Position numbers and translations under genes: made by a program
Notes under the pieces: model-generated
The model's database searches: none
Told to the model about the DNA's origin: nothing
What the model saw: the letters and a program-made list of their open reading frames with translations, nothing else
Part shown: positions 1 to 8,830 of the stretch, in pieces
How the letters are laid out: each line of letters opens with the position of its first letter
How positions within the stretch are numbered: the first letter of the stretch is position 1
Source: Syntrophobacteraceae bacterium
GTDB taxonomy: Bacteria; Desulfobacterota; Syntrophobacteria; Syntrophobacterales; Syntrophobacteraceae
Assembly (NCBI GenBank): GCA_025454175.1
Contig: JALOOX010000035.1
Coordinates: 1-60,469, forward strand
Reading direction: 5' to 3'
DNA: 60,469 nt

Positions 1-2114
1 GAGCACCGTTGCACCGGCATCATGGATCACGACGGCTTGCCGCGTCCTCAAATTCGGTGGAAGGAGGCTACGTGGATCAAAGCTCAGCACAACAAGGCCG
101 GTGGCGGGGTCCCTGGCCTGGAGGGTGACCCGGGCTTTGTGCTCCCAGGGCCAGTGAAGATGAGACGGGCCGAAGGCGATCCCGCCGATGGACAGCCCCG
201 CGGCACTTTTCGGAAGCGTCACCTTGATGGGGCGCCCGGCCAGTTGGTCGGGGAGATCCTGTTCGAGCCAGCCGTTCCATTGAGCGGGAACGGGAATGGC
301 TGTGTTCGCTGCCGCGAGAGTGCCTTCCAACGGGCCAAAGGGTTTCAGTTCCAGCATTTCAGAGGCCCCGGGGTTCCGAACGAGAATTCTCATGCGTCGA
401 GGCATTTCCTCCGTGCCTGGGTGGACAGCCATCCATATGAATTCCTCCCCACGGACGAATCCTTCCTTGAGGATGTGGCCGTGACGGCGGGGCTTGCTGA
501 GGGGCGAGAAGCGGTATTCGGGGCTGGAGATGCACTGGTCCTTCTCGTCCAGGCCCTCCAGGAGCGGATGCACTGGGCTTCGATGGCTGTGCCGGCATAG
601 GCGGGATGGTGGTAGACGGCTCCGTGCCGCATGGCGCCTTGGGCAAAGAAGAACGCCATGGGCATGGCGCCCGTGTAAAGGACCCGATCGCTGGGGCCTG
701 CCCTGGTGAGCAGGGTTTCGACCTGGTCGCGGCTGAAGGTCAAATCCTGGCGGTTGCGCATGTGCTCCGCCGTGGCGACGAGGTGCTCGCCTCCCGTCAC
801 GGCGGTTCCCGCCGCATATCCCACCAGCATGAGAAAGAAAAGGGCCGGCCATGTCCGCTCCACCAGTGCCCTTGCCGTGCCGGAGGCTGGACCGTGGCTC
901 TCGCGCATGGCCTCGAGAGCCTCGACGGCGAACCTGGCCATGGCCTGGCCGACGGCCCCCGCCATGATCACGGCCGGAGGTATCCACAGTCTGAAAAAGA
1001 GATCCCCCGCAGGGCTGACGACGTGGGAGTGGAAGAGAGATATGAAAAGCACCGCGCAGAGCACCAGCAGGATGCGTTTGAGGATGCGGCGCTGCTCGGC
1101 GGTCGAGAGCAAGAACCCCGTCGCAACCGCCAGGAGAAGAAGGCCTGGCTCTCCGAAAAGGCTGTCCTTGAGGCGGCTCAGGCCCACGACAACAGCCTGG
1201 AGGTTTGAAGCCAGGGCGGAGGCGAGGCCGGCGGGACGTGAAAAGGATCCCAGCATTGAGGCTGCGTCGATGAGGTGCGGTTCCCGGATGAAGGAGGCGA
1301 AAACTCCCGTGATGGCCAGCAGGAGCCAGACAGCCAGGGTCGACGCCCACACCTTCCTCATCGATCCATTTTGGGCAGCCAGGAGTGCGATCCCGGATGA
1401 TGCCAGGACATGGACGAAACCGATGGGATGGCTCGAGACGAGGACCATGGAGCCCAGAAGGAGGGTCCACGGTGCGTAACCTTTGCGAGCGATAATGCGG
1501 GCCCACATGAGAACCGCCACCCCCATGGCGAGGTTGGACGGGGTGAAGTAGCGGAGGCCCGTGTCGGGGAAGATTTTGAAGGCCAGGAGCGCCAGGGTCA
1601 CTCCGGCTGCGGCCTTGCCCCACAGGACGGTGAGCAGGCAGGCGAAGGCCGTCCCGAAAAAGAGGGGGCTCAGGGACCACAGGACCTTGTAGGCCGTGAT
1701 GAGGTCGCCGGTGAAGGCTTGGACTCCCAGGATGAGCGCCGAGAAGAGGGGGTGGTAAATGGGAAAGGGGAATGCCGAAAGGTCATGGGCACGGACGACT
1801 CTCGGGTTGTCGAGGCCGATCTGGCGCTGCTCCTTCAAGTCCAGCAGGGCGGGGCAGTCCTGGAAGAAGCACTCCTCCATCTGGCGGGTTCGGACCAGGT
1901 AGGCCAGGCTGTCGTCGACTTCGGGGGGGAGGTCGCGGGTCCAGAGGGGGACCCAGACGAGAAGGCCCTGCACCAGGGTGTAGAGGGCGAGGCCGGCCAG
2001 GAGCGCGACCCAGCCCCAATGCTTGCTTTCCTTGGGCGGGCGCGGGTCCGGCGACGCCCGGCTGGGTGCTCCAGGCTGCGTGCTCTCGCCCGGGGCGGGG
2101 AAGGGCTCACTCAT
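1..2114 (-). pseudogene. Polytopic membrane protein, GT-C-like, frameshifted and cut by the window edge
   Basis: From 2114 leftwards the minus strand encodes an integral membrane protein (start MSEPFPAPG) with about ten hydrophobic segments. An early loop carries PPEVDDSLAY, an acidic pair like that in the first outer loop of GT-C glycosyltransferases. Near 565-575 the coding sense changes frame. The original frame turns into Arg/Ser-rich sequence ending at 390, while the neighbouring frame continues as normal protein (LLEGLDEKDQCISSPEYRF, then GHILKEGFVRGEEFIWMAV) and stays open to base 1. The change is equivalent to one missing base or a -1 shift, and I see no slippery heptamer. It is either a recent pseudogene or a sequence error. 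The C-terminal part is soluble-looking. The exact transferase substrate cannot be told, and the family assignment is an inference. Confidence 0.6.
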
Positions 2115-2278
2115 GGTTCCTGCCTGATTCAGCGCTCCACGGTGCGATCAGCTCTTGGCTCTTAGGCATTAGCTCAACAATTTTCAAGGGTTACCACATC
2201 ATCCATCCAAAACGCGCGGGTGAGCGGCACCCGGTGCGACTCACCACTCACCGGAACAAGATGTCCATTTCGTCTCTC

Positions 2279-2646
2279 GTCATGCCGGCATTTCTCAAGC
2301 CGGCATCCAGTTTTTTTCTTGGATTCCGGTTGAGAGCCTGTTTGGGAATGGCAGGCCGGCACGGAGCCGCCGGATCGGGCCGGGACGCAACCCTTTGTCG
2401 GCCGGGACGCAACCCGGCCCTACCGGGTGCGAGCGGCTTGAATTTGGCTTTTTGTCATCCCGGACGCATGTGAGGGATCTCTTCAGATTTCTCCCTTCGG
2501 TCGAAATGACAAAAAGTCCAATTTTCAGCCGTCTGCCGTATAACGGTAGGGCCGGGTTGCGTCCCGGCCGGCGTTTGCTTATCCCCACCCGCGACGGGGC
2601 AGGATGAGCAATTCCCGAACAGGCTCTGAGAGACTGCCGGAATGAC
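2279..2646. repeat. Four-level nested inverted repeat in a 714-base non-coding region
   Basis: The 2115-2828 gap has no convincing gene. It holds concentric inverted repeats. The outer pair is GTCATGCCGGCA at 2279-2290 with its complement at 2635-2646 (one mismatch). The next is AGCCTGTTTGGGAAT at 2335-2349 with 2611-2625 (one mismatch). The third is a perfect 27-base pair, 2399-2425 with 2544-2570. The innermost is CTTTTTGTCAT at 2448-2458 with 2506-2516 (perfect). Each looks like a separate palindromic element inserted inside an older one. The bases 2379-2394 also partly repeat the start of the 27-base arm. Confidence 0.8.
2448..2516. repeat. Dispersed palindromic element, family B, copy 1
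   Basis: This is a 69-base unit with perfect 11-base ends, CTTTTTGTCAT and ATGACAAAAAG. Its inner sequence (gagggatctcttcagattt, then cttcggtcgaaatgac) reappears in opposite orientation at 16604-16658. Both copies lie between genes. Confidence 0.75.
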
Positions 2647-2828
2647 GATCAATTCGGACATTCAGTTGTGTGCGCGTGTGGTATAAGATGCTACTCTCCG
2701 GATCTTGCCACCGAGCGCACGGAGACTGGATCTCATTTGACACGCAAGCGTCCGAAGAGTTATACGATCGTCCCTAAAATGCAAAGCGATTTATTCGGCT
2801 TTCCCCTTCGACCAACCCGGTCTTCGCC

Positions 2829-4028
2829 ATGATGAAGCTCATCGATCTCATCCGCATCAGCCTCCGGCACGTGTACCGCCAGAAGCGGCGGTACCTGGGG
2901 GTGATCGTTTCCATCGCACTGGGGACCGCGGGCCTCATCGTGGTGGTCATCATGGGGCGCGACGTCAAGGCGAACCTGAACCAGGATCTGGATCTCCTGG
3001 GGAGGGTGACGATCATCAAGGCGTACTTCGATCCTTATTCCGCGGCTGATGACCGGGGGACCCGTCCACGCTGGTTTCAGCCGGCCACGGTGGAGAAGCT
3101 GCGTCGACATCAGGGAGTCCAGCAGTTGAGCCTGGCGGCCGTGAAGCCCGGGGTGGCCGTCTCGACCTGGCGCGACAAGACCCAGAGCTTCATTCTCATC
3201 GGCGTGGACGACGTCTTTTGGGAGCTCAATGGCTTCGATCCAGCCCACGGAAGATTCTTCGATGCACGGGAGGTGGCGGAAAATCGACGCGTGTGCGTTC
3301 TGGGGGTCGAGATCGCCCGGCGCATTTTCGGCCATGCCAGGGTGGCGGGATCTATCCTGCCCATCGATAACGATCTCTATCTGGTGACGGGCACGCTGGG
3401 CGGGGAAGGGACGGCTAGTCGAGTGGACTATGCCTTTGTGCCCCTTTCCACCGCCTCTCGGCGCATCCAGAGCGTGTGGCGCCCGGACCGCATCTACATT
3501 CGCTGCAAGGGGTGGGATGACGTGAAGCCCGTGGCGGATGCCATTCCGCGGATCGTGAGGGCTCTGCAGCCCTCGGAAGGACTTCGGGTGGAGGCCAACT
3601 GGGACCACCTGAAGCGGGTGCGGCGCATCGCCTGGTGGGTGGAGCTGTTCATCTATCTCTCCATTGCGGCCACGCTGCTTCTCGGAGGGTTCGGCATCTG
3701 GAACGGGATGATGGCCGCCGTTCAGGCGCGCACGCGGGAGATCGGGCTCAAGAAGGCCGTGGGAGCGGAGGACGGGGATATTCTCATCCAGTTCCTGGCC
3801 GAGGCCCTGTGCCTGAGCCTCGGCTCCGCCGTCCTGGGCTGCGGTCTCGCCCGAGTCGTCATCCATCTGGTCAGTCTGCAGCTCAACAGCCCCGTTCCGG
3901 AGCAGATCTTTCTCCACCACGCGGGACTGGCCCTGTTTTTCTCCGTCATCCTCGGAGCGGGCGCCGGCTATACTCCGGCTCTTCGCGCCAGCCGAATGGA
4001 GGTGGTTTCGGCCATTCGCTACGAGTGA
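2829..4028 (+). CDS. MacB/FtsX-type ABC transporter permease
   Basis: The 399-residue protein has one N-terminal membrane segment (about 22-42), a large extracytoplasmic domain (about 45-265) and three C-terminal membrane segments (about 270-292, 318-345, 365-385). This is the MacB/LolC periplasmic-core plus FtsX plan. The cytoplasmic motif QARTREIGLKKAVGA between the second and third segments is typical of FtsX-family permeases and contacts the ATPase. The ATPase at 5594, the TolC-like channel at 6389 and the HlyD-like adaptor at 7818 would complete a tripartite exporter. The start is one of two adjacent ATG codons, and no strong Shine-Dalgarno site is visible. It is the first gene of an eight-gene plus-strand cluster. 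The substrate is unknown, and by context it may be the cluster's lipid-like product. Confidence 0.85.
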   Translation: MMKLIDLIRISLRHVYRQKRRYLGVIVSIALGTAGLIVVVIMGRDVKANLNQDLDLLGRVTIIKAYFDPYSAADDRGTRPRWFQPATVEKLRRHQGVQQLSLAAVKPGVAVSTWRDKTQSFILIGVDDVFWELNGFDPAHGRFFDAREVAENRRVCVLGVEIARRIFGHARVAGSILPIDNDLYLVTGTLGGEGTASRVDYAFVPLSTASRRIQSVWRPDRIYIRCKGWDDVKPVADAIPRIVRALQPSEGLRVEANWDHLKRVRRIAWWVELFIYLSIAATLLLGGFGIWNGMMAAVQARTREIGLKKAVGAEDGDILIQFLAEALCLSLGSAVLGCGLARVVIHLVSLQLNSPVPEQIFLHHAGLALFFSVILGAGAGYTPALRASRMEVVSAIRYE

Positions 4029-4198
4029 TTCCAGCCTCGTGGGTCCTGGGGTCATGGACCTGCCTACAATCGGTTTGACAGCGATGCCGGGCGGGTGTAG
4101 GGAGGATAGCAAGTTGCTCTGATTTCTTCGATTCGCGGAGGTCCGAGGGTTCCGAGTGAATGAGAAATCCGACATTTCACTGAAACCGGAAGGCGGCG

Positions 4199-5464
4199 AT
4201 GATGAACCTGAACGAGAGATGTAAGCCGTTTGCGGATTACGTGGTTCAGGCCAAGGCGTGTGGATTCTACCCGTATTTCCGCCCCATCAGCCAGTCCTGG
4301 GGTACGGAGGTCCTGGTGGATGGCCGGCGGCTGGTGATGATCGGCTCCAACGATTACCTGGGGCTGGCTCATGATCCCCGGGTGCTCGAGGCCGCCGCGG
4401 GAGCGCTCACCCGCTGGGGCGCGGGGCCCGGAGGGTCCAGGTTCCTGTGCGGCAACATGACCGTGCACGAAGCGCTGGAGGAGCGGCTGGCGGACTTCGT
4501 GGGAATGCGCAAGGCCATTGTCCACACGACGGGCTTCACGACCAACGTGGGAGCCATCGGCTGTCTGCTGGGGCGTGAGGACCTGATTCTGTGCGATCGG
4601 GAAAACCACTCGAGCATTTTCGAGGGGTGCAGGGCGTCCGGAGCGCGGGTTGTGCCCTTCAAGCACAACGATGCCGCCGATGCCGGCCGCAAGCTGCGGC
4701 GGGCTCTCGATCGGGAGTTCAGGGGCTGTGTACTCCTCATTACGGAGGGGGTTTTCAGCATGTCCGGCGATGCCGTGGAACTGCCGGAATTTCTTGAGCT
4801 CAAGCGGCAGTTCCCGTCGCTCCTGGTCTACCTGGATGACGCCCATGGCCTCGGGGTGATGGGCCCCCGGGGCAGGGGGACGGCTGCCCGGTTCGAAGCG
4901 ACGGATCGGGTGGATTTCATCATGGGCACCTTCAGCAAGGCCCTGGCATCGGTGGGGGGCTTCATCGCCTCCGATGATGATGCGGTGCTGGAATACTTGC
5001 GGCATCACTCGAAGCCTCTCATTTTCTCCGCTGCGCTCCCGGCCAGCGCGGTTGCCGCCGTGCAGGCTTCCCTGGACGTCCTGGAGAGCGAGCCCGAGCG
5101 GGTGGACCGTTTGCGGACCATCACCGAGCGTGTCAAAAACGGGTTTCGTGACATCGGATTGAGGGTGAGCGATTCCGAGACGCCCATCGTTCCCATTCAC
5201 ATCGGCTCCGAGATGACGGCCTATCATTTCTCCCAGGACCTTTTCCGTCACGGGGTGTTCGCTCTGCCCGCGGTTTACCCGGCGGTTCCCCGGGGTGGGG
5301 CCGTGATCCGGACCGCTTACATGAGCACCCACGAGGCCCGACATATCGATTTTGTGCTCGAGGTGATCGAGAAGCTGGCGCGCAAGCATGGTGTGGCCGG
5401 CACGGCGCCGCGTCCCGAGGAATCGTTGGATGAGGCGGCGGCTCTTGCCATGGCGGTGTGCTGA
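4199..5464 (+). CDS. Serine palmitoyltransferase-like alpha-oxoamine synthase
   Basis: This is a PLP-dependent enzyme of the alpha-oxoamine synthase family (serine palmitoyltransferase, BioF, Kbl, HemA), which condenses an amino acid with an acyl thioester and releases CO2. The N-terminus GFYPYFRPISQSWG followed by MIGSNDYLGLAHDPRV is the pattern I associate with bacterial Spt rather than BioF. D213/D214-A-H216 (DDAHGLGVMG) contacts the cofactor, and K247 in GTFSKALASVGG is the Schiff-base lysine. Length 421 is normal for Spt. The start ATG follows GGAAGGCGG. It sits between the permease and ATPase genes of an exporter and upstream of a YghO/ceramide-synthase-like acyltransferase. No biotin genes are nearby. 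Family assignment is firm; Spt activity is likely but not proven. Confidence 0.8.
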   Translation: MMNLNERCKPFADYVVQAKACGFYPYFRPISQSWGTEVLVDGRRLVMIGSNDYLGLAHDPRVLEAAAGALTRWGAGPGGSRFLCGNMTVHEALEERLADFVGMRKAIVHTTGFTTNVGAIGCLLGREDLILCDRENHSSIFEGCRASGARVVPFKHNDAADAGRKLRRALDREFRGCVLLITEGVFSMSGDAVELPEFLELKRQFPSLLVYLDDAHGLGVMGPRGRGTAARFEATDRVDFIMGTFSKALASVGGFIASDDDAVLEYLRHHSKPLIFSAALPASAVAAVQASLDVLESEPERVDRLRTITERVKNGFRDIGLRVSDSETPIVPIHIGSEMTAYHFSQDLFRHGVFALPAVYPAVPRGGAVIRTAYMSTHEARHIDFVLEVIEKLARKHGVAGTAPRPEESLDEAAALAMAVC

Positions 5465-5593
5465 AAGATGCCGGCCGGACCTGATTGCGCAGTTGACCCA
5501 GGCCATGGAATTGACCCAAACCATGGCCCCCACGTGGGCGCCCCTGATGGCCTTTCCGGCATGAGGGCCGGTCGGGACGTGGAAAAGACTCGG

Positions 5594-6280
5594 ATGCCCG
5601 TCATCGAAGTGTCCGATTTGGCCCGTGAGTACACCAACGGCGCCGGCTCGACGAAGGTGCTGAACGGAGTCAGCCTCGTCGTTCACGCGGGGGACATGGT
5701 GGCCATCATGGGGCCGTCCGGCTCGGGCAAATCGACCCTGTTGTCGATCCTTGGCCTCCTGCTGGCCCCGACCGGTGGATGCTACCGCATGAACGGGCAG
5801 GACATGCTGAGCCTGGGGCGGTCCGGCCAGTCGGCATTTCGGCGCCATTCGGTGGGGTTTGTGTTCCAGAAATGCAACCTGGTGGAAACGGCGACGGTCT
5901 ACGAGAACCTGGAGTTTCCGCTCATCTATGCCGGTGTCCGGCGAAGGGATCGACCTCCACGGATTCGGGAGGCCCTGGCCAGGGTGAACCTGCTGCACCG
6001 CATGGACTATGCCGCGAGTCTTCTCTCGGGAGGAGAACAGCAGAGGGCCGCCATTGCGAGGGCGCTGGTGAATCATCCCAGCGTGGTGCTGGCCGACGAG
6101 CCGACGGGCCAGTTGGATCGCCGCAACGGGCAGCTCATCATGGAGCATCTCGTTCGGCTCGCGGCCGAGGGGGAGACGGCGGTGGTGATCGTGACGCATG
6201 ATCCGGAAGTGGCTGCATTCTGCCATCGCGGCTACGTTTTGGATGACGGTGTGCTTTCCGAGGCCCCTGTCGCCACGTGA
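5594..6280 (+). CDS. ABC transporter ATP-binding protein, MacB/LolD type
   Basis: The 228-residue cytoplasmic ATPase has Walker A GPSGSGKST (residues 40-48), a Q-loop (VGFVFQKCNLV), signature LSGGEQQRAAIARAL (about 141-155), Walker B VVLADEPTG with the catalytic Glu, and H-loop IVTHDPEV. The sequence and size match LolD/MacB-N ATPases that drive FtsX-type permeases, so the partner is the permease at 2829. I chose ATG 5594, which follows GGAAAAG. The frame is open further upstream from 5468, but that extension is Gly/Pro-rich and not conserved-looking. TolC-like and HlyD-like genes follow at once. Confidence 0.88.
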   Translation: MPVIEVSDLAREYTNGAGSTKVLNGVSLVVHAGDMVAIMGPSGSGKSTLLSILGLLLAPTGGCYRMNGQDMLSLGRSGQSAFRRHSVGFVFQKCNLVETATVYENLEFPLIYAGVRRRDRPPRIREALARVNLLHRMDYAASLLSGGEQQRAAIARALVNHPSVVLADEPTGQLDRRNGQLIMEHLVRLAAEGETAVVIVTHDPEVAAFCHRGYVLDDGVLSEAPVAT

Positions 6281-6388
6281 GCCCCGGGTTCAGGTGTGGT
6301 CGAGCCTTCGCTCCGATCCCGGGCGGGGCTTCCGGGAAGTGTGGTGCTCAGATTCTTCATGCTCTACTCTCGAGGATGATCCTGCAAC

Positions 6389-7840
6389 ATGATGAAGGGG
6401 TCGGTTTACTTGGATGATTTCAGCCTTGCCGGGGGGAGCGGCGGCGGGGGCTCCTCTTCCATGGTGATGAAAGCCGCCGCGCCCGGGCGGCCCTCGAAAC
6501 GAAAACGTGGCCTGGTGCGGTTGGGAAGGCCTCTGCTGCTGTACTTCTTCCTTGGTCTTCTGATTTCCGTGCCCCTGGGCTCGCGGGCCCAGGAGGATAT
6601 CCTGCCGGGGAAGGATGTCCCGCTCCTGTTCGATGGTCCCATGGACTTCACGCGGAGTGTGAAAGTCTCCCTCAGGCAAGCCCCCGGCCTGACGGGGAGC
6701 TCCCTGGAGATCGATCTTCGGCGGCTCGACGAGTCCGATGCACGATTCGCATTCATTCCCTCCTTTTCCCTCCGCACCCTCTACTATCTCAATCAGCCCG
6801 AAAACGAGGCGGACCGCCCTTACTCGATCCACTTCGTGACGGAGACCTACAATCCCGTCGAGAACTATTTCTCGCTGCAGGCCCGCAAGGTCTTGACCCA
6901 GATGGGCATCCTGGCTCATCTGCAGGTCATCTCCGACTTCCTGGAACGGCTGGGAATGGGGTTTCTGGAGCTTGAGGCGCTGGATCGGATGATGGCGCTG
7001 CAGCGGGAGATCGAGGGCGTGGCTGAGCAGAACCTGGCCTACACCCGGACGCGGCTGGATTCGGGAGGGGTGTCGGGACTGGATGTCCAGCTGGCGGAGC
7101 GGGAGCTGGAGGTGGCCCGTCTCGAGGCCGGCAAGCTCGAGCTCGCCAGGGCGACCATTCTGGAGGGGCTGGGCGGCATGATGGGATTCGGAGGCGAGCA
7201 TGCGCTCATGCTCAGTTGGGAGAACGCCCGTGAACAGGTTCTGGGGCAGTTCGATCCGGAGCGCGTTTCCCTCGACGAGGCTCGTGGGAATTCCTTCGAG
7301 CTTCGGATTCAAATGCTCAAGAGGGAGCTGCAGGAGAAGAACATCACCCTGGCCTACACCCGCTTTCTTCCCACGTTCATCTGGGGTGTCCAGACGACGG
7401 ATCCCTTCAGCGCCAACGACGAGCGAGGGCTGTTTTTTTCGGTCGGACTGGAGCTGCCCATTTGGGACGGCCTCAAGCGCTATCACAATGTCTCGCGGCA
7501 GAAGACCATTTTGAAGCAGTTCGAGGCCGAGGGGAAGTCCAAGGATCTCGGTTTCGACGGCAAGTGGTCCGCCGCGCACAGGAAACTGGAGCAGAGCACC
7601 GCCGGCCTCAAGATGGCCCGCTCCCAGGAGTCGTTGGCCGGGCTCAAGGAGCGTCAGACCGCCATTGGCTACAATGCGGGCCGGCAGCCTTTGAGCGCCC
7701 TGGCGGCGGACCGCCGGGCGCTGCTGGAGAGCCGAAAGAGCGTGCTGAGCCAGGCCCTGGAGCGTGACAAGGCGGTCCTGGTGATACGAAACCTCTCGGG
7801 AGATTTGGTCAGAAAGTATGTGGACACGTCACCCTATTAG
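6389..7840 (+). CDS. TolC-family outer membrane efflux protein
   Basis: The 483-residue protein has a late hydrophobic export segment (about 48-67, LLLYFFLGLLISVPLGSRA) after a long basic N-region, followed by two long coiled-coil-rich halves typical of the TolC/OEP fold. Examples are residues about 205-275 (ELEVARLEAGKLELARATIL) and 370-460. The repeat-end motif FFSVGLELPIWDG resembles the conserved strand/turn of OEP proteins. An alternative ATG at 6464 would shorten the N-region and give a more usual signal peptide. Its last codons overlap the HlyD-like gene by 23 bases, so the two are translated together. Role: outer-membrane exit duct of the exporter. Confidence 0.82.
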   Translation: MMKGSVYLDDFSLAGGSGGGGSSSMVMKAAAPGRPSKRKRGLVRLGRPLLLYFFLGLLISVPLGSRAQEDILPGKDVPLLFDGPMDFTRSVKVSLRQAPGLTGSSLEIDLRRLDESDARFAFIPSFSLRTLYYLNQPENEADRPYSIHFVTETYNPVENYFSLQARKVLTQMGILAHLQVISDFLERLGMGFLELEALDRMMALQREIEGVAEQNLAYTRTRLDSGGVSGLDVQLAERELEVARLEAGKLELARATILEGLGGMMGFGGEHALMLSWENAREQVLGQFDPERVSLDEARGNSFELRIQMLKRELQEKNITLAYTRFLPTFIWGVQTTDPFSANDERGLFFSVGLELPIWDGLKRYHNVSRQKTILKQFEAEGKSKDLGFDGKWSAAHRKLEQSTAGLKMARSQESLAGLKERQTAIGYNAGRQPLSALAADRRALLESRKSVLSQALERDKAVLVIRNLSGDLVRKYVDTSPY

Positions 7841-8804
7841 GAATTTCCTGCGGTATGGGCTCGTGTGCGTCCTTTGCTTCATGGCCGTTCATGTTTCAGG
7901 TTTGTGGCATGCGGCTGGAGCGGAAGAGGCCGACGCATCGGAAGCGGATGCGTCGCGGATAAGGTCCGAAGGCGCGGCACCCGACGACTGGTTCCAGGGA
8001 AAAGTGGTCTGCTCGCTCAAACGCACGGTGGTCATGCCGGTCAAGGGCACGATCCTTCGCATGCTGGTGGAGGGTGGCCAGCCGGTCGGGAAGGGGGACG
8101 TGCTGGCCACCTACCGGATCGCGGGCGACATGCTGCCCGGACTCAAGCGCAGGATTGCCGCGGTTCAAGTCAAGGATCTGGAGCTGGGACTCTCGGAGAT
8201 CGAGAAGAACCTGGCACTCCTCAATGGAAGGAGACGCGAGCTTGCGGAGCTCGTGAGAAAGGATTTGGGACCTGCCCAGGGACTCAAGCAGGTGGAGGCT
8301 GAAATCCTGGCGGCCCAGAGGCAGCGGGCCGCGATCCTTGAAAAGCTGCGCATTGAGAGGGAAGCGGTGCGGGACGACCTCGAGGCTCTTCGCGAGCAGA
8401 TGGGTGGGTCGCTCGAGGCAGTCCACTCCAATGAACCGGTGAACGTCGTCGCGCCCATTTCGGGCCTGGTCATATGGATGAATCCGGAGGTCCGGGAAGG
8501 CGCGGAGTTGACGCCCGGAGCGGGGCTCTTTGTCGTGGGCGTCATGGACCCCATGCTCATGCGGGCGCAGGTGCACGAGATGGAAGCCGTCAACCTTTCG
8601 GTGGGGGACATGGCGCGGGTGACCTTCGAATCTTTGCCCGACCAGGTTTTCGAGGGCAAAGTCTCCCGGCTGGCCTGGGCTCCCCTGACTCCCGCCCTCG
8701 ATCAGCCGACCTACTACGAGCTGGAGCTCGCCCTGCCCAACCCGAAGCTGGCTCTGCGGGAGGGCATGAAAGGGCAGGTGTCGCTGCGCCATTTGAAACC
8801 TTGA
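7818..8804 (+). CDS. HlyD/MacA-type periplasmic adaptor protein
   Basis: The 328-residue protein has an N-terminal signal/anchor (about 11-35), a biotinyl-lipoyl-like half domain (VVMPVKGTILRMLVEGGQPVGKGDVLA written as two strands around residues 72-98), a helical hairpin (about 110-200, charged heptads) and the second lipoyl half (NVVAPISGLVIWMNPEVREG). A beta-barrel domain follows (VGDMARVTFESLPDQVFEG). This is the standard membrane fusion protein order. It overlaps the TolC-like gene by 23 bases and lies 26 bases upstream of the acyltransferase gene. It should bridge the inner-membrane permease and the outer-membrane channel. Confidence 0.85.
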   Translation: MWTRHPIRNFLRYGLVCVLCFMAVHVSGLWHAAGAEEADASEADASRIRSEGAAPDDWFQGKVVCSLKRTVVMPVKGTILRMLVEGGQPVGKGDVLATYRIAGDMLPGLKRRIAAVQVKDLELGLSEIEKNLALLNGRRRELAELVRKDLGPAQGLKQVEAEILAAQRQRAAILEKLRIEREAVRDDLEALREQMGGSLEAVHSNEPVNVVAPISGLVIWMNPEVREGAELTPGAGLFVVGVMDPMLMRAQVHEMEAVNLSVGDMARVTFESLPDQVFEGKVSRLAWAPLTPALDQPTYYELELALPNPKLALREGMKGQVSLRHLKP

Positions 8805-8830
8805 AGCCTTTCCCAGCAGCGGGCGATGCG

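Noticed and set aside
22-600. 192-codon plus-strand frame at the left edge
   Set aside because: It is the complement of the frameshifted membrane protein's C-terminal part, which reads as better protein.
8474-8830. N-terminal extension of the acyltransferase
   Set aside because: This stretch lies inside the HlyD-like gene in another frame and reads as low-complexity sequence. ATG 8831 fits the family start.
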